The notes beneath the pieces are model-generated. The model had not been told where the DNA came from and ran no database searches. It saw only the letters and a list, made by a program, of their open reading frames with translations. A stretch of DNA of 64,000 bases from Coccinella septempunctata. Lineage: Eukaryota > Arthropoda > Insecta > Coleoptera > Coccinellidae. Where the stretch lies: contig NC_058193.1 in NCBI RefSeq assembly GCF_907165205.1, positions 4,464,001-4,528,000 on the forward strand. Reading direction: 5' to 3'. Position numbers and translations under genes: made by a program. Of this stretch, positions 36,777-51,700 are shown in pieces (position 1 is the stretch's first letter; every line of letters starts with the position of its first letter).

Positions 36777-39700
36777 CCGAAATTTCAGCAAAATCTTACA
36801 ATTTCGGAAATATATCAGAAAACTGTCGAGAAAAATTCCGCACTTAACACGACCCGAGTGAACGAGAGAGAATTCGAACGTCCGTACTCCGCGAATTCGA
36901 AATCAAAACTGACCGGGCGACTTACACAACGCCATCGAATGAATAATGCATTATGTAATTCGATCACGAATCAACGGTTAACGTTTATAACGTTGATTTG
37001 TAGAGATTTCGGATTCGGATATTTGAAAAAATAAGTTACTCTCAAATAATAGGTTTTTCATTAATTAAAACCGAAATTTCAACAAAATCTTACAATTTTC
37101 CGTACATATCGGAAAACTGACGAAAAAAATTCTGCACTTAATACGACCCGAGTGAATGAAAGGAAATTTAAACGTCCGTACTCCGCGAATTCTGAATTAA
37201 AACTGACCGGGCGACTTACACAACGCCATCGAATGAATAATGCATTATGTAATTCGATGACGAATCAACGGTTAACCTTTATAACGTTGATTTATAGAGA
37301 TTTCGGATTCGGATATCTCAAATAATACGGTACTCTCAAATAATAGGTTTTTTATTAATTAAATCCGAAATTTCAACAAAATCTTACAATTTCCGAAATA
37401 TATCAGAAAACTGTCGAAAAAAATTCCGCACTTAACAGGACCCGAGTGAACGAGAGAGAATTCGAACGTCCGTACTCCGCGAATTCTAAATCATAACTGA
37501 CCGGGCGACTTACACAACGCCATCGAATGAATAATGCATTATGTAATTCGATGACGAATCAACGGTTAACGTTTATAACGTTGATTTGTAAAGATTTTGG
37601 ATTCGGATATTTGAAAAAATAAGTTACTCTCAAATAATAGGTTTTTCTTTAATTAAATCCGAAATTTCAACAAAATCTTACAATTTTCCGTACATATCGA
37701 AAAACTGTCGAAAAAAATTCTGCACTTAACACGACCCGAGTGAACGAGAGGGAATTTAAACGTCCGTACTCCGCAAATTCTAAATCAAAACTGACCGGGC
37801 GACTTACAGAACTCCATCGAATGAATAATGCATTATGTAATTCGATGACGAATCAACGGTTAACGTTTATAACGTTGATTTGTAAAGATTTCGGATTCGG
37901 ATATTTCAAAAAATAAGTTACTCTCAAATAATAGGTTTTTCATTAATGAAATTCGAAATTTCAACTAAATCTTACAATTTCCCGAATATATCGGAAAACT
38001 GTCGAAAAAAATTCTGCACTTAACCCGACCCGAGTGAACGAGAGAGAATTTAAACGTCCGTACTCCGCGAATTCCAAATCAAAACTGACCGGACGACTTA
38101 CACAACGCCATCGAATGAATAATGCATTATGTAATTCGATGACGAATCAACGGTTAACGTTTATAACGTTGATTTATAGAGATTTCGGATTCGGATATTT
38201 GAAAAAAATAAGTTACTCTCAAATAATAGGTTTTTCATTAATTAAAACCGAAATTTCAACAAAATCTTACAAATTTCCGTACATATCGGAAAACTGTCGA
38301 AAAAAATTCTGCACTTAACACGACCCGAATGAACGAGAGAGAATTTAAACGTCCGTACTCCGCGAATTCTGAATCAAAACTGACCGGGCAACTTACACAA
38401 CGCCATCGAATGAATAATGCATTATGTAATTTGATGACGAATCAACGGTTAACGTTTATAACGTTGATTTGTAGAGATTTCGGATTCGGATATTTCAAAA
38501 AATAAGTTACTCTCAAATAATAGGTTTTTCATTAATGAAATTCGAAATTTCAACAAAATCTTACAATTTCCCGAATATATCGGAAAACTGTCGAAAAAAA
38601 TTCAGCACTTAACACGACCCGAATGAACGAGAGAGAATTTAAACGTCCGTACTCCGCGAATTCTAAATCAAAACTGACCGGGCGACTTACACAACGCCAC
38701 CGAATGAATAATGTATTATGTAATTCGATGACGAATCAACGGTTAACGTTTATAAAGTTGATTTGTAGAGATTTCGGATTCGGATATTTCAAAAAATAAG
38801 TTACTCTCAAATAATAGGTTTTTCATTAATTAAATCCGAAATTTCAACAAAATCTTACAATTTTCCGTACATATCGGAAAACTGTCGAAAAAAATTCTGC
38901 ACTCAACACGACCCGAGTGAACGAGAGAGAATTTAAACATCCGTACTCCGCGAATTCTAAATCAAAACTGACCGGGCGACTTACACAACGCCACCGAATG
39001 AATAATGTATTATGTAATTCGATGACGAATCAACGGTTAACCTTTATTACGTTGATTTGTAGAGATTTCGGATTCGGATATCTCGAAAAATACAGTACTC
39101 TCAAATAATCGGTTTTTTATTAATTAAATCCGAAATTTCAACAAAATCTTACAATTTCCGAAATATATCAGAAAACTGTCGAAAAACATTCCGCACTTAA
39201 CACGACTCGAGTGAACGAGAGAGAATTTGAACGTCCGTACTCCGCGAATTCTAAATCAAAACTGACCGGGCGACTTACACAACGCCATCGAATGAATAAT
39301 GCATTATGTAATTCGATGACGAATCAACGGTTAACGTTTATAACGTTGATTTGTAGAGATTTCGGATTCGGATATTTGAAAAAATAAGTTACTCTCAAAT
39401 AATAGGTTTTTCATTGATTAAATCCGAAATTTCAACGAAATCTTACAATTTTCCGTACATATCGGAAAACTGTCGAAAATAATTCTGCACTTAACACGAC
39501 CCGAATGAACGAGAGAGAATTTAAACGTCTGTACTCCGCGAATTCTAAGTCAAAACTGACCGGGCGACTTACACAACGCCATCGAATGAATAATGCATTA
39601 TGTAATTCGATGACGAATCAACGGTTAACCTTTATAACGTTGATTTGTAGAGATTTCGGATTCGGATATCTCAAAAAATACGGTACTCTCAAATAATAGG

Positions 39701-42700
39701 TTTTTTATCAATTAAATCCGAAATTTCAGCAAAATCTTACAATTTCCGAAATATATCTGAAAACTGTCGAAAAACATTCCGCACTTAACACGACCCGAGT
39801 GAACGAGAGAGAATTCGAACGTCCGTACTCCGCGAATTCTAAATCAGGCGACTTACACAACGCCATCGAATGAATAATGCATTATGTAATTCGATGACGA
39901 ATCAACGGTTAACGTTTATAACGTTGATTTGTAGAGATTTCGGATTCGGATATTTGAAAAAATAAGTTACTCTCGAATAATAGGTTTTTCATTAATTAAA
40001 ACCGAAATTTCAACAAAATCTTACAATTTCCGAAATATATCAGAAAACTGTCGAAAAAAATTCCGCACTTAACAGGACCCGAGTGAACGAGAGAGAATTC
40101 GAACGTCCGTACTCCTCGAATTCTAAATCAAATCTGACCGGGCGACTTACACAACGCCATCGAATGAATAATGCACTATGTAATTCGATGACGAATCAAC
40201 GGTTAATGTTTATAACGTTGATTTGTAGAGATTTTGGATTCGGATATTTGAAAAAATAAGTTACTCTCAAATAATAGGTTTTTCATTAATTAAATCCGAA
40301 ATTTCAACATAATCTTACAATTTTCCGTACATATCGGAACACTGTCGAAAAATATTCTGCACTTAACACTACCCGAGTGAACGAGAGAGAATTTAAACGT
40401 CCGTACTCCGCGAATTCTAAATCAAAACTGACCGGGCGACTTACACAACTCCATCGAATGAATAATGCATTATGTAATTCGATGACGAATCAACGGTTAA
40501 CGTTTATAACGTTGATTTGTAGAGATTTCGGATTCGGATATTTCAAAAAATAAGTTACTCTCAAATAATAGGTTTTTCATTAATGAAATTCGAAATTTCA
40601 ACTAAATCTTACAATTTCCCGAATATATCGGAAAACTGTCGAAAAAACTTCCGCACTTAACACGACCCGAGTGAACGAGAGAGAATTTAAACGCCCGTAC
40701 TCCGCGAATTCTAAATCAAAACTGACCGGGCGACTTACAAAACGCCATCGAATGAATAATGTATTATGTTATTCGATGACGAATCAACGGTTAACGTTTA
40801 TAAAGTTGATTTGTAGAGACTTACAAATTTCCGTACATATCGGAAAACTGTCGAAAAAAATTCTGCACTTAACACGACCCGAATGAACGAGAGAGAATTT
40901 AAACGTCCGTACTCCGCGAATTCTGGATCAAAACTGACCGGGCGACTTACACAACGCAATCGAATGAATAATGCATTATGTAATTCGATGACGAATCAAC
41001 GGTTAACCTTTATAACGTTGATTTGTAGAGATTTCGGATTCGGATATCTCAAAAAATACGGTACTCTCAAATAATAGGTTTTTCATCAATTAAATCCGAA
41101 ATTTCAGCAAAAACTTACAATTTCCGAAATATATCAGAAAACTGTCGAAAAAAATTTCGCACTTAATACGACCCGAGTGAACGAGAGATAATTCGAACGT
41201 CCGTACTCCGCGAATTCTAAATCAAAACTGACCGGGCGACTTACACAACGCCATCGAATGAATAATGCATTATGTAATTCGATGACGAATCAACGGTTAA
41301 CGTTTATAACGTTGATTTGTAGAGATTTCGGATTCGGATATTTGAAAAAATAAGTTACACTCGAATAATAGGTTTTTCATTAATTAAAACCGAAATTTCA
41401 ACAAAATCTTACAATTTCCGAAATATATCAGAAAACTGTCGAAAAAAATTCCGCACTTAACAGGACCCGAGTGAACGAGAGAGAATTCGAATGTCCGTAC
41501 TCCGCGAATTCTAAATCAAAACTGACCGGGCGACTTACACAACGCCATCGAATGAATAATGCATTATGTAATTCGATGACGAATCAACGGTTAACGTTTA
41601 TAACGTTGATTTGTAGAGATTTCGGATTCGGATATTTGAAAAAATAAGTTACTCTAGAATAATAGGTTTTTCATTAATTAAAACCGAAATTTCAACAAAA
41701 TCTTACAATTTCCGAAATATATCAGAAAACTGTCGAAAAAAATTCCGCACTTAACAGGACCCGAGTGAACGAGAGAGAATTCGAACGTCCGTACTCCGCG
41801 AATTCTTAATCAAAACTGACCGGGCGACTTACACAACGCCATCGAATGAATAATGCATTATGTAATTCGATGACGAATCAACGGTTAACCTTTATAACGT
41901 TGATTTGTAGAGATTTTGGATTCGGATATTTGAAAAAATAAGTTACTCTCAAATAATAGGTTTTTCATTTATTAAATCCGAAATTTCAACATAATCTTAC
42001 AATTTTCCGTACATATCGGAACACTGTCGAAAAAAATTCTGCACTTAACACGACCCGAGTGAACGAGAGAGAATTTAAACGTCCGTACTCCGCGAATTCT
42101 AAATCAAAACTGACCGGGCGACTTACACAACTCCATCGAATGAATAATGCATTATGTAATTCGATGACGAATCAACGGTTAACCTTTATAACGTTGATTT
42201 GCAGAGATTTCGGATTCGGATATCTCAAAAAATACGGTAATCTCAAATAATAGGTTTTTTATTAATTAAATCCGAAATTTCAACAAAATCTTACAATTTC
42301 CGAAATATATCAGAAAACTGTCGAAAAAAATTCCGCACTTAACAGGACCCGAGTGAACGAGAGAGAATTCGAACGTCCGTACTCCGCGAATTCTAAATCA
42401 AAACTGACCGGGCGACTTACACAACGCCATCGAATGAATAATGCATTATGTAATTCGATGACGAATCAACGGTTAACGTTTATAACGTTGATTTGTAGAG
42501 ATTTTGGATTCGGATATTTGAAAAAATAAGTTACTCTCAAATAATAGGTTTTTCATTAATTAAATCCGAAATTTCAACAAAATCTTACAATTTTCCGTAC
42601 ATATCGGAAAACTGTCGAAAAAAATTCTGCACTTAAAACGACCCGAGTGAACGAGAGAGAATTTAAACGTCCGTACTCCGCGAATTCTAAATCAAAACTG

Positions 42701-45700
42701 ACCGGACGACTTACACAACTCCATCGAATGAATAATGCATTATGTAATTCGATGACGAATCAAAGGTTAACGTTTATAACGTTGATTTGTAGAGATTTCG
42801 GATTCGGATATTTCAAAAAATAAGTTACTCTCAAATAATAGGTTTTTCATTAATTAAATCCGAAATTTCAACAAAATCTTACAATTTTCCGTACATATCG
42901 GAAAACTGTCGAAAAAAATTCTGCACTTAACACGACCCGAGTGAACGAGAGAGAATTTAAACATCCGTACTCCGCGAATTCTAAATCAAAACTGACCGGG
43001 CGACTTACACAACGCCACCGAATGAATAATGTATTATGTAATTCGATGACGAATCAACGGTTAACCTTTATTACGTTGATTTGTAGAGATTTCGGATTCG
43101 GATATCTCGAAAAATACAGTACTCTCAAATAATCGGTTTTTTATTAATTAAATCCGAAATTTCAACAAAATCTTACAATTTCCGAAATATATCAGAAAAC
43201 TGTCGAAAAACATTCCGCACTTAACACGACCCGAGTGAGCGAGAGAGAATTCGAACGTCCGTACTCCGCGAATTCTAAATCAGGCGACTTACACAACGCC
43301 ATCGAATGAATAATGCATTATGTAATTCGATGACGAATCAACGGTTAACGTTTATAACGTTGATTTGTAGAGATTTCGGATTCGGATATTTGAAAAAATA
43401 AGTTACTCTCAAATAATAGGTTTTTCATTGATTAAATCCGAAATTTCAACGAAATCTTACAATTTTCCGTACATATCGGAAAACCGTGGAAAATAATTCT
43501 GCACTTAACACGACCCGAATGAACGAGAGAGAATTTAAACGTCTGTACTCCGCGAATTCTAAGTCAAAACTGACCGGGCGACTTACACAACGTCATCGAA
43601 TGAATAATGCATTATGTAATTCGATGACGAATCAACGGTTAACCTTTATAACGTTGATTTGTAGAAATTTCGGATTCGGATATCTCAAAAAATACGGTAC
43701 TCTCAAATAATAGGTTTTTTATCAATTAAATACGAAATTTCAGCAAAATCTTACAATTTCCGAAATATATCTGAAAACTGTCGAGAAAAATTCCGCACTT
43801 AACACGACCCGAGTGAACGAGAGAGAATTCGAACGTCCGTACTCCGCGAATTCTAAATCAAAACTGACCGGGCGACTTACACAACGCCATCGAATGAATA
43901 ATGCATTATGAAATTCGATGACGAATCAACGGTTAACGTTTATAACGTTGATTTGTAGAGATTTTGGATTCGGATATTTGAAAAAATAAGTTACTCTCAA
44001 ATAATAGGTTTTTCATTAATGAAATTCGAAATTTCAACTAAATCTTACAATTTCCCGAATATATCGGAAAACTGTCGAAAAAAATTCCGCACTTAACACG
44101 ACCCGAGTGAACGAGAGAGAATTTAAACGCCCGTACTCCGCGAATTCTAAATCAAAACTGACCGGGCGACTTACAAAACGCCATCGAATGAATAATGTAT
44201 TATGTAATTCGATGACGAATCAACGGTTAACGTTTATAAAGTTGATTTGTAGAGATTTCGGATTCGGATATTTCGAAAAATAAGTTACTCTCAAATAATA
44301 GGTTTTTCATTAATTAAATCCGAAATTTCAACAAAATCTTACAATTTTCCGTACATATCGGAAAACTGTCGAAAAAAATTCTGCACTCAACACGACCCGA
44401 GTGAACGAGAGAGAATTTGAACATCCGTACTCCGCGAATTCTAAATCAAAACTGACCGGGCGACTTACACAACGCCACCGAATGAATAATGTATTATGTA
44501 ATTCGATGACGAATCAACGGTTAACCTTTATTACGTTGATTTGTAGAGATTTCGGATTCGGATATCTCGAAAAATACAGTACTCTCAAATAATCGGTTTT
44601 TTATTAATTAAATCCGAAATTTCAACAAAATCTTACAATTTCCGAAATATATCAGAAAACTGTCGAAAAACATTCCGCACTTAACACGACCCGAGTGAAC
44701 GAGAGAGAATTCGAACGTCCGTACTCCGCGAATTCTAAATCAAAACTGACCAGGCGACTTACACAACGCCATCGAATGAATAATGCATTATGTAATTCGA
44801 TGACGAATCAACGGTTAACGTTTATAACGTTGATTTGTAGAGATTTCGGATTCGGATATTTGAAAAAATAAGTTACTCTCAAATAATAGGTTTTTCTTTG
44901 ATTAAATCCGAAATTTCAACGAAATCTTACAATTTTCCGTACATATCGGAAAACTGTCGAAAATAATTCTGCACTTAACACGACCCGAATGAACGAGAGA
45001 GAATTTAAACGTCTGTACTCCGCGAATTCTAAGTCAAAACTGACCGGGCGACTTACACAACGCCATCGAATGAATAATGCATTATGTAATTCGATGACGA
45101 ATCAACGGTTAACCTTTATAACGTTGATTTGTAGAGATTTCGGATTCGGATATCTCAAAAAATACGGTACTCTCAAATAATAGGTTTTTTATCAATTAAA
45201 TCCGAAATTTCAGCAAAATCTTACAATTTCCGAAATATATCTGAAAACTGTCGAGAAAAATTCCGCACTTAACACGACCCGAGTGAACGAGAGAGAATTC
45301 GAACGTCCGTACTCCGCGAATTCTAAATCAAAACTGACCGGGCGACTTACACAACGCCATCGAATGAATAATGCATTATGTAATTCGATGACGAATCAAC
45401 GGTTAACGTTTATAACGTTGATTTGTAGAGATTTCGGATTCGGATATTTGAAAAAATAAGTTACTCTCGAATAATAGGTTTTTCATTAATTAAAACCGAA
45501 ATTTCAACAAAATCTTACAATTTCCGAAATATATCAGAAAACTGTCGAAAAAAATTCCGCACTTAACAGGACCCGAGTGAACGAGAGAGAATTCGAACGT
45601 CGGTACTCCGCGAATTCTAAATCAAAACTGACTGGGCGACTTACACAACGCCATCGAATGAATAATGCATTATGTAATTCGATGACGAATCAACGGTTAA

Positions 45701-48700
45701 CGTTTATAACGTTGATTTGTAGAGATTTTGGATTCGGATATTTGAAAAAATAAGTTACTCTCAAATAATAGGTTTTTCATTAATAAAATCCGAAATTTCA
45801 ACATAATCTTACAATTTTCCGTACATATCGGAAAACTGTCGAAAAAAATTCTGCACTTAACACGACCCGAGTGAACGAGAGAGAATTTAAACGTCCGTAC
45901 TCCGCGAATTCTGAATCGAAACTGACCGGGCGACTTACACAACTCCATCGAATGAATAATGCATTATGTAATTCGATGACGAATCAACGGTTAACCTTTA
46001 TAACGTTGATTTGTAGAGATTTCGGATTCGGATATCTCAAAAAATACGGTAATCTCAAATAATAGGTTTTTTATTAATTAAATCCGAAATTTCAACAAAA
46101 TCTTACAATTTCCGAAATATATCAGAAAACTGTCGAAAAAAATTCCGCACTTAACAGGACCCGAGTGAACGAGAGAGAATTCGAACGTCCGTACTCCGCG
46201 AATTCTAAATCAAAACTGACCGGGCGACTTACACAACGCCATCGAATGAATAATGCATTATGTAATTCGATGACGAATCAACGGTTAACCTTTATAACGT
46301 TGATTTGTAGAGATTTCGGATTCGGATATCTCAAAAAATACGGTAATCTCAAATAATAGGTTTTTTATTAATTAAATCCGAAATTTCAACAAAATCTTAC
46401 AATTTCAGAAATATATCAGAAAATTGTCGAAAAAAATTCCGCACTTAACACGACCCGAGTGAACGAGAGAGAATTTAAACGTCCGTACTCCGCGAATTCT
46501 AAATCAAAACTGACCGGGCGACTTACACAACGCCAACGAATGAATAATGCATTATGTAATTCGATGACGAATCAAGGGTTAACGTTTATAACGTTGATTT
46601 GTAGAGATTTCGGATTCGGATATTTGAAAAAATAAGTTACTCTCGAATAATAGGTTTTTCATTAATTAAAACCGAAATTTCAACATAATCTTACAATTTT
46701 CCGTACATATCGGAAAACTGTCGAAAAAAATTCTGCACTTAACACGACCCGAGTGAACGAGAGAGAATTTAAACGTCCGTACTCCGCGAATTCTAAATCG
46801 AAACTGACCGGGCGACTTACACAACTCCATCGAATGAATAATGCATTATGTAATTCGATGACGAATCAACGGTTAACCTTTATAACGTTGATTTGTAGAG
46901 ATTTCGGATTCGGATATCTCAAAAAATACGGTAATCTCAAATAATAGGTTTTTTATTAATTAAATCCGAAATTTCAACAAAATCTTACAATTTCCGAAAT
47001 ATATCAGAAAACTGTCGAAAAAAATTCCGCACTTAACAGGACCCGAGTGAACGAGAGAGAATTCGAACGTCCGTACTCCGCGAATTCTAAATCAAAACTG
47101 ACCGGGCGACTTACAAAACGCCATCGAATGAATAATGTATTATGTTATTCGATGACGAATCAACGATAAACGTTTATAAAGTTGATTTGTAGAGATTTCG
47201 GATTCGGATATTTCAAAAAATAAGTTACTCTCAAATAATAGGTTTTTCATTAATTAAAACCGAAATTTCAACAAAATCTTACAATTTTCCGTACATATCG
47301 AAAAACTGTCGAAAAAAATTCTGCACTTAACACGACCCTAGTGAACGAGAGAGAATTTAAACGTCCTTACTCCGCGAATTCTAAATCAAAACTGACCGGG
47401 CGACTTACAAAACGCCATCGAATGAATAATGTATTATGTAATTCGATGACGAATCAACGGTTAACCTTTATAACGTTGATTTGTAGAGATTTCGGATTCG
47501 GATATCTCAAAAAATACGGTACTCTCAGATTATAGGTTTTTTATTAATCAAATCCGAAATTTCAACAAAATCTTACAATTTCCGAAATATATCAGAAAAT
47601 TGTCGAAAAAAATTCCGCACTTAACACGACCCGAGTGAACCAGAGAGAATTCGAACGTCCGTACTCCGCGAATTCTAAATCAAAACTGACCGGGCGACTT
47701 ACACAACGCCATCGAATGAATAATGCATTATGTGATTCGATGACGAATCAACGGTTAACGTTTATAACGTTGATTTGTAGAGATTTCGGATTCGGATATT
47801 TGAAAAAAAAAGTTACTCTCAAATAATAGGTTTTTTATTAATTGAAACCGAAATTTCAACAAAATCTTACAGTTTCCGAAATATATCAGAAAACTGTCGA
47901 AAAAAATTCCGCACTTAACAGGACCCGAGTGAACGAGAGAGAATTCGAACGTCTGTACTCCGCGAATTCTAAATCAAAACTGACCGGGCGACTTACGCAA
48001 CGCCATCGAATGAATAATGCATTATGTAATTCGATGACGAATCAACGGTTAACGTTTATAACGTTGATTTGTAGAGATTTTGGATTCGGATATTTGAAAA
48101 AATAAGTTACTCTCAAATAATAGGTTTTTCATTAATTAAATCCGATATTTCAACAAAATCTTACAATTTTCCGTACATATCGGAAAACTGTCGAAAAAAA
48201 TTCCGCACTTAACACGACCCGAGTGAACGAGAGAGAATTTAAACGCCCGTACTCCGCGAATTCTAAATCAAAACTGACCGGGCGACTTACAAAACGCCAT
48301 CGAATGAATAATGTATTATGTTATTCGATGACGAATCAACGGTAAACGTTTATAAAGTTGATTTGTAGAGATTTCGGATTCGGATATTTCAAAAAATAAG
48401 TTACTCTCAAATAATAGGTTTTTCATTAATTAAAACCGAAATTTCAACAAAATCTTACAATTTTCCGTACATATCGGAAAACTGTCGAAAAAAATTCTGC
48501 ACTTAACACGACCCTAGTGAACGAGAGAGAATTTAAACGTCCGTACTCCGCGAATTCTAAATCAAAACTGACCGGGCGACTTACAAAACGCCATCGAATG
48601 AATAATGTATTATGTTATTCGATGACGAATCAACGGTTAACCTTTATAACGTTGATTTGTAGAGATTTCGGATTCGGATATCTCAAAAAATACGGTACTC

Positions 48701-51700
48701 TCAGATAATAGGTTTTTTATTAATCAAATCCGAAATTTCAACAAAATCTTACAATTTCCGAAATATATCAGAAAATTGTCGAAAAAAATTCCGCACTTAA
48801 CACGACCCGATTGAACCAGAGAGAATTCGAACGTCCGTACTCCGCGAATTCTAAATCAAAACTGACCGGGCGACTTACACAACGCCATCGAATGAATAAT
48901 GCATTATGTAATTCGATGACGAATCAACGGTTAACGTTTATAACGTTGATTTGTAGAGATTTCGGATTCGGATATTTGAAAAAAAAAGTTACTCTCAAAT
49001 AATAGGTTTTTTATTAATTGAAACCGAAATTTCAACAAAATCTTACAGTTTCCGAAATATATCAGAAAACTGTCGAAAAAAATTCCGCACTTAACAGGAC
49101 CCGAGTGAACGAGAGAGAATTCGAACGTCTGTACTCCGCGAATTCTAAATCAAAACTGACCGGGCGACTTACACAATGCCATCGAATGAATAATGCATTA
49201 TGTAATTCGATGACGAATCAACGGTTAACGTTTATAACGTTGATTTGTAGAGATTTTGGATTCGGATATTTGAAAAAATAAGTTACTCTCAAATAATAGG
49301 TTTTTCATTAATTAAATCCGACATTTCAACAAAATCTTACAATTTTCCGTACATATCGGAAAACTGTCGAAAAAAATTCCGCACTTAACACGACCCGAGT
49401 GAACGAGAGAATTCGAACGTCCGTACTCCGCGAATTCTAAATCAAAACTGACCGGGCGACTTACACAACGCCATCGAATGAATAATGCATTATGTAATTC
49501 GATGACGAATCAACGGTTAACGTTAATAACGTTGATTTGTAGAGATTATGGATTCGGATATTTGAAAAAATAAGTTACTCTCAAATAATAGGTTTTTCAT
49601 TAATTAAATCCGAAATTTCAACAAAATCTTACAATTTTCCATACATATCAGAAAACTGTCGAAAAAAATTCTGCACTTAACACGACCCTAGTGAACGAGA
49701 GAGAATTTAAAAGTCCGTACTCCGCGAATTCTAAATCAAAACTGACCGGGCGACTTACAAAACGCCATCGAATGAATAATGTATTATGTAATTCGATGAC
49801 GAATCAACGGTTAACCTTTATAACGTTGATTTGTAGAGATTTCGGATTCGGATATTTCAAAAAATAAGTTACTCTCAAATAATAGGTTTTCCATTAATGA
49901 AATTCGAAATTTCAACTAAATCTTACAATTTCCCGAATATATCGGAAAACTGTCGAAAAAAATTCCGCACTTAACACGACCCTAGTGAACGAGAGAGAAT
50001 TTAAACGTCCGTACTCCGCGAATTCTAAATCAAAACTGACCGGGCGACTTACGAAACGCCATCGAATGAATAATGTATTATGTGATTCGATGACGAATCA
50101 ACGGTTAACGTTTATAAAGTTGATTTGTAGAGATTTCGGATTCGGATATTTGAAAAAATAAGTTACTCTCGAATAATAGGTTTTTCATTGATTAAATCCG
50201 AAATTTCAACAAGATCTTACAATTTTCCGTACATATCGGAAAACTGTCGAAAAAAATTCTGCACTTAACACGACCCGAGTGAATGAAAGAGAATTTAAAC
50301 GTCCGTACTCCGCGAATTCTGAATTAAAACTGACCGGGCGACTTACACAACGCCATCGAATGAATAATGCATTATGTAATTCGATGACGAATCAACGGTT
50401 AACGTTTATAACGTTGATTTGTAGAGATTTCGGATTCGGATATTTGAAAAAAAAAGTTACTCTCAAATAATAGGTTTTTTATTAATTGAAACCGAAATTT
50501 CAACAAAATCTTACAGTTTCCGAAATATATCAGAAAACTGTCGAAAAAAATTCCGCACTTAACAGGACCCGAGTGAACGAGAGAGAATTCGAACGTCTGT
50601 ACTCCGCGAATTCTAAATCAAAACTGACCGGGCGACTTACACAACGCCATCGAATGAATAATGCATTATGTAATTCGATGACGAATCAACGGTTAACGTT
50701 TATAACGTTGATTTGTAGAGATTTTGGATTCGGATATTTGAAAAAATAAGTTACTCTCAAATAATAGGTTTTTCATTAATTAAATCCGACATTTCAACAA
50801 AATCTTACAATTTTCCGTACATATCGGAAAACTGTCGAAAAAAATTCCGCACTTAACACGACCCGAGTGAACGAGAGAATTCGAACGTCCGTACTCCGCG
50901 AATTCTAAATCAAAACTGACCGGGCGACTTACACAACGCCATCGAATGAATAATGCATTATGTAATTCGATGACGAATCAACGGTTAACGTTAATAACGT
51001 TGATTTGTAGAGATTATGGATTCGGATATTTGAAAAAATAAGTTACTCTCAAATAATAGGTTTTTCATTAATTAAATCCGAAATTTCAACAAAATCTTAC
51101 AATTTTCCATACATATCAGAAAACTGTCGAAAAAAATTCTGCACTTAACACGACCCTAGTGAACGAGAGAGAATTTAAAAGTCCGTACTCCGCTAATTCT
51201 AAATCAAAACTGACCGGGCGACTTACAAAACGCCATCGAATGAATAATGTATTATGTAATTCGATGACGAATCAACGGTTAACCTTTATAACGTTGATTT
51301 GTAGAGATTTCGGATTCGGATATTTCAAAAAATAAGTTACTCTCAAATAATAGGTTTTCCATTAATGAAATTCGAAATTTCAACTAAATCTTACAATTTC
51401 CCGAATATATCGGAAAACTGTCGAAAAAAATTCCGCACTTAACACGACCCGAGTGAACGAGAGAGAATTTAAACGTCCGTACTCCGCGAATTCTAAATCA
51501 AAACTGACCGGGCGACTTACGAAACGCCATCGAATGAATAATGTATTATGTTATTCGATGACGAATCAACGGTTAACGTTTATAAAGTTGATTTGTAGAG
51601 ATTTCGGATTCGGATATTTGAAAAAATAAGTTACTCTCGAATAATAGGTTTTTCATTGATTAAATCCGAAATTTCAACAAGATCTTACAATTTTCCGTAC

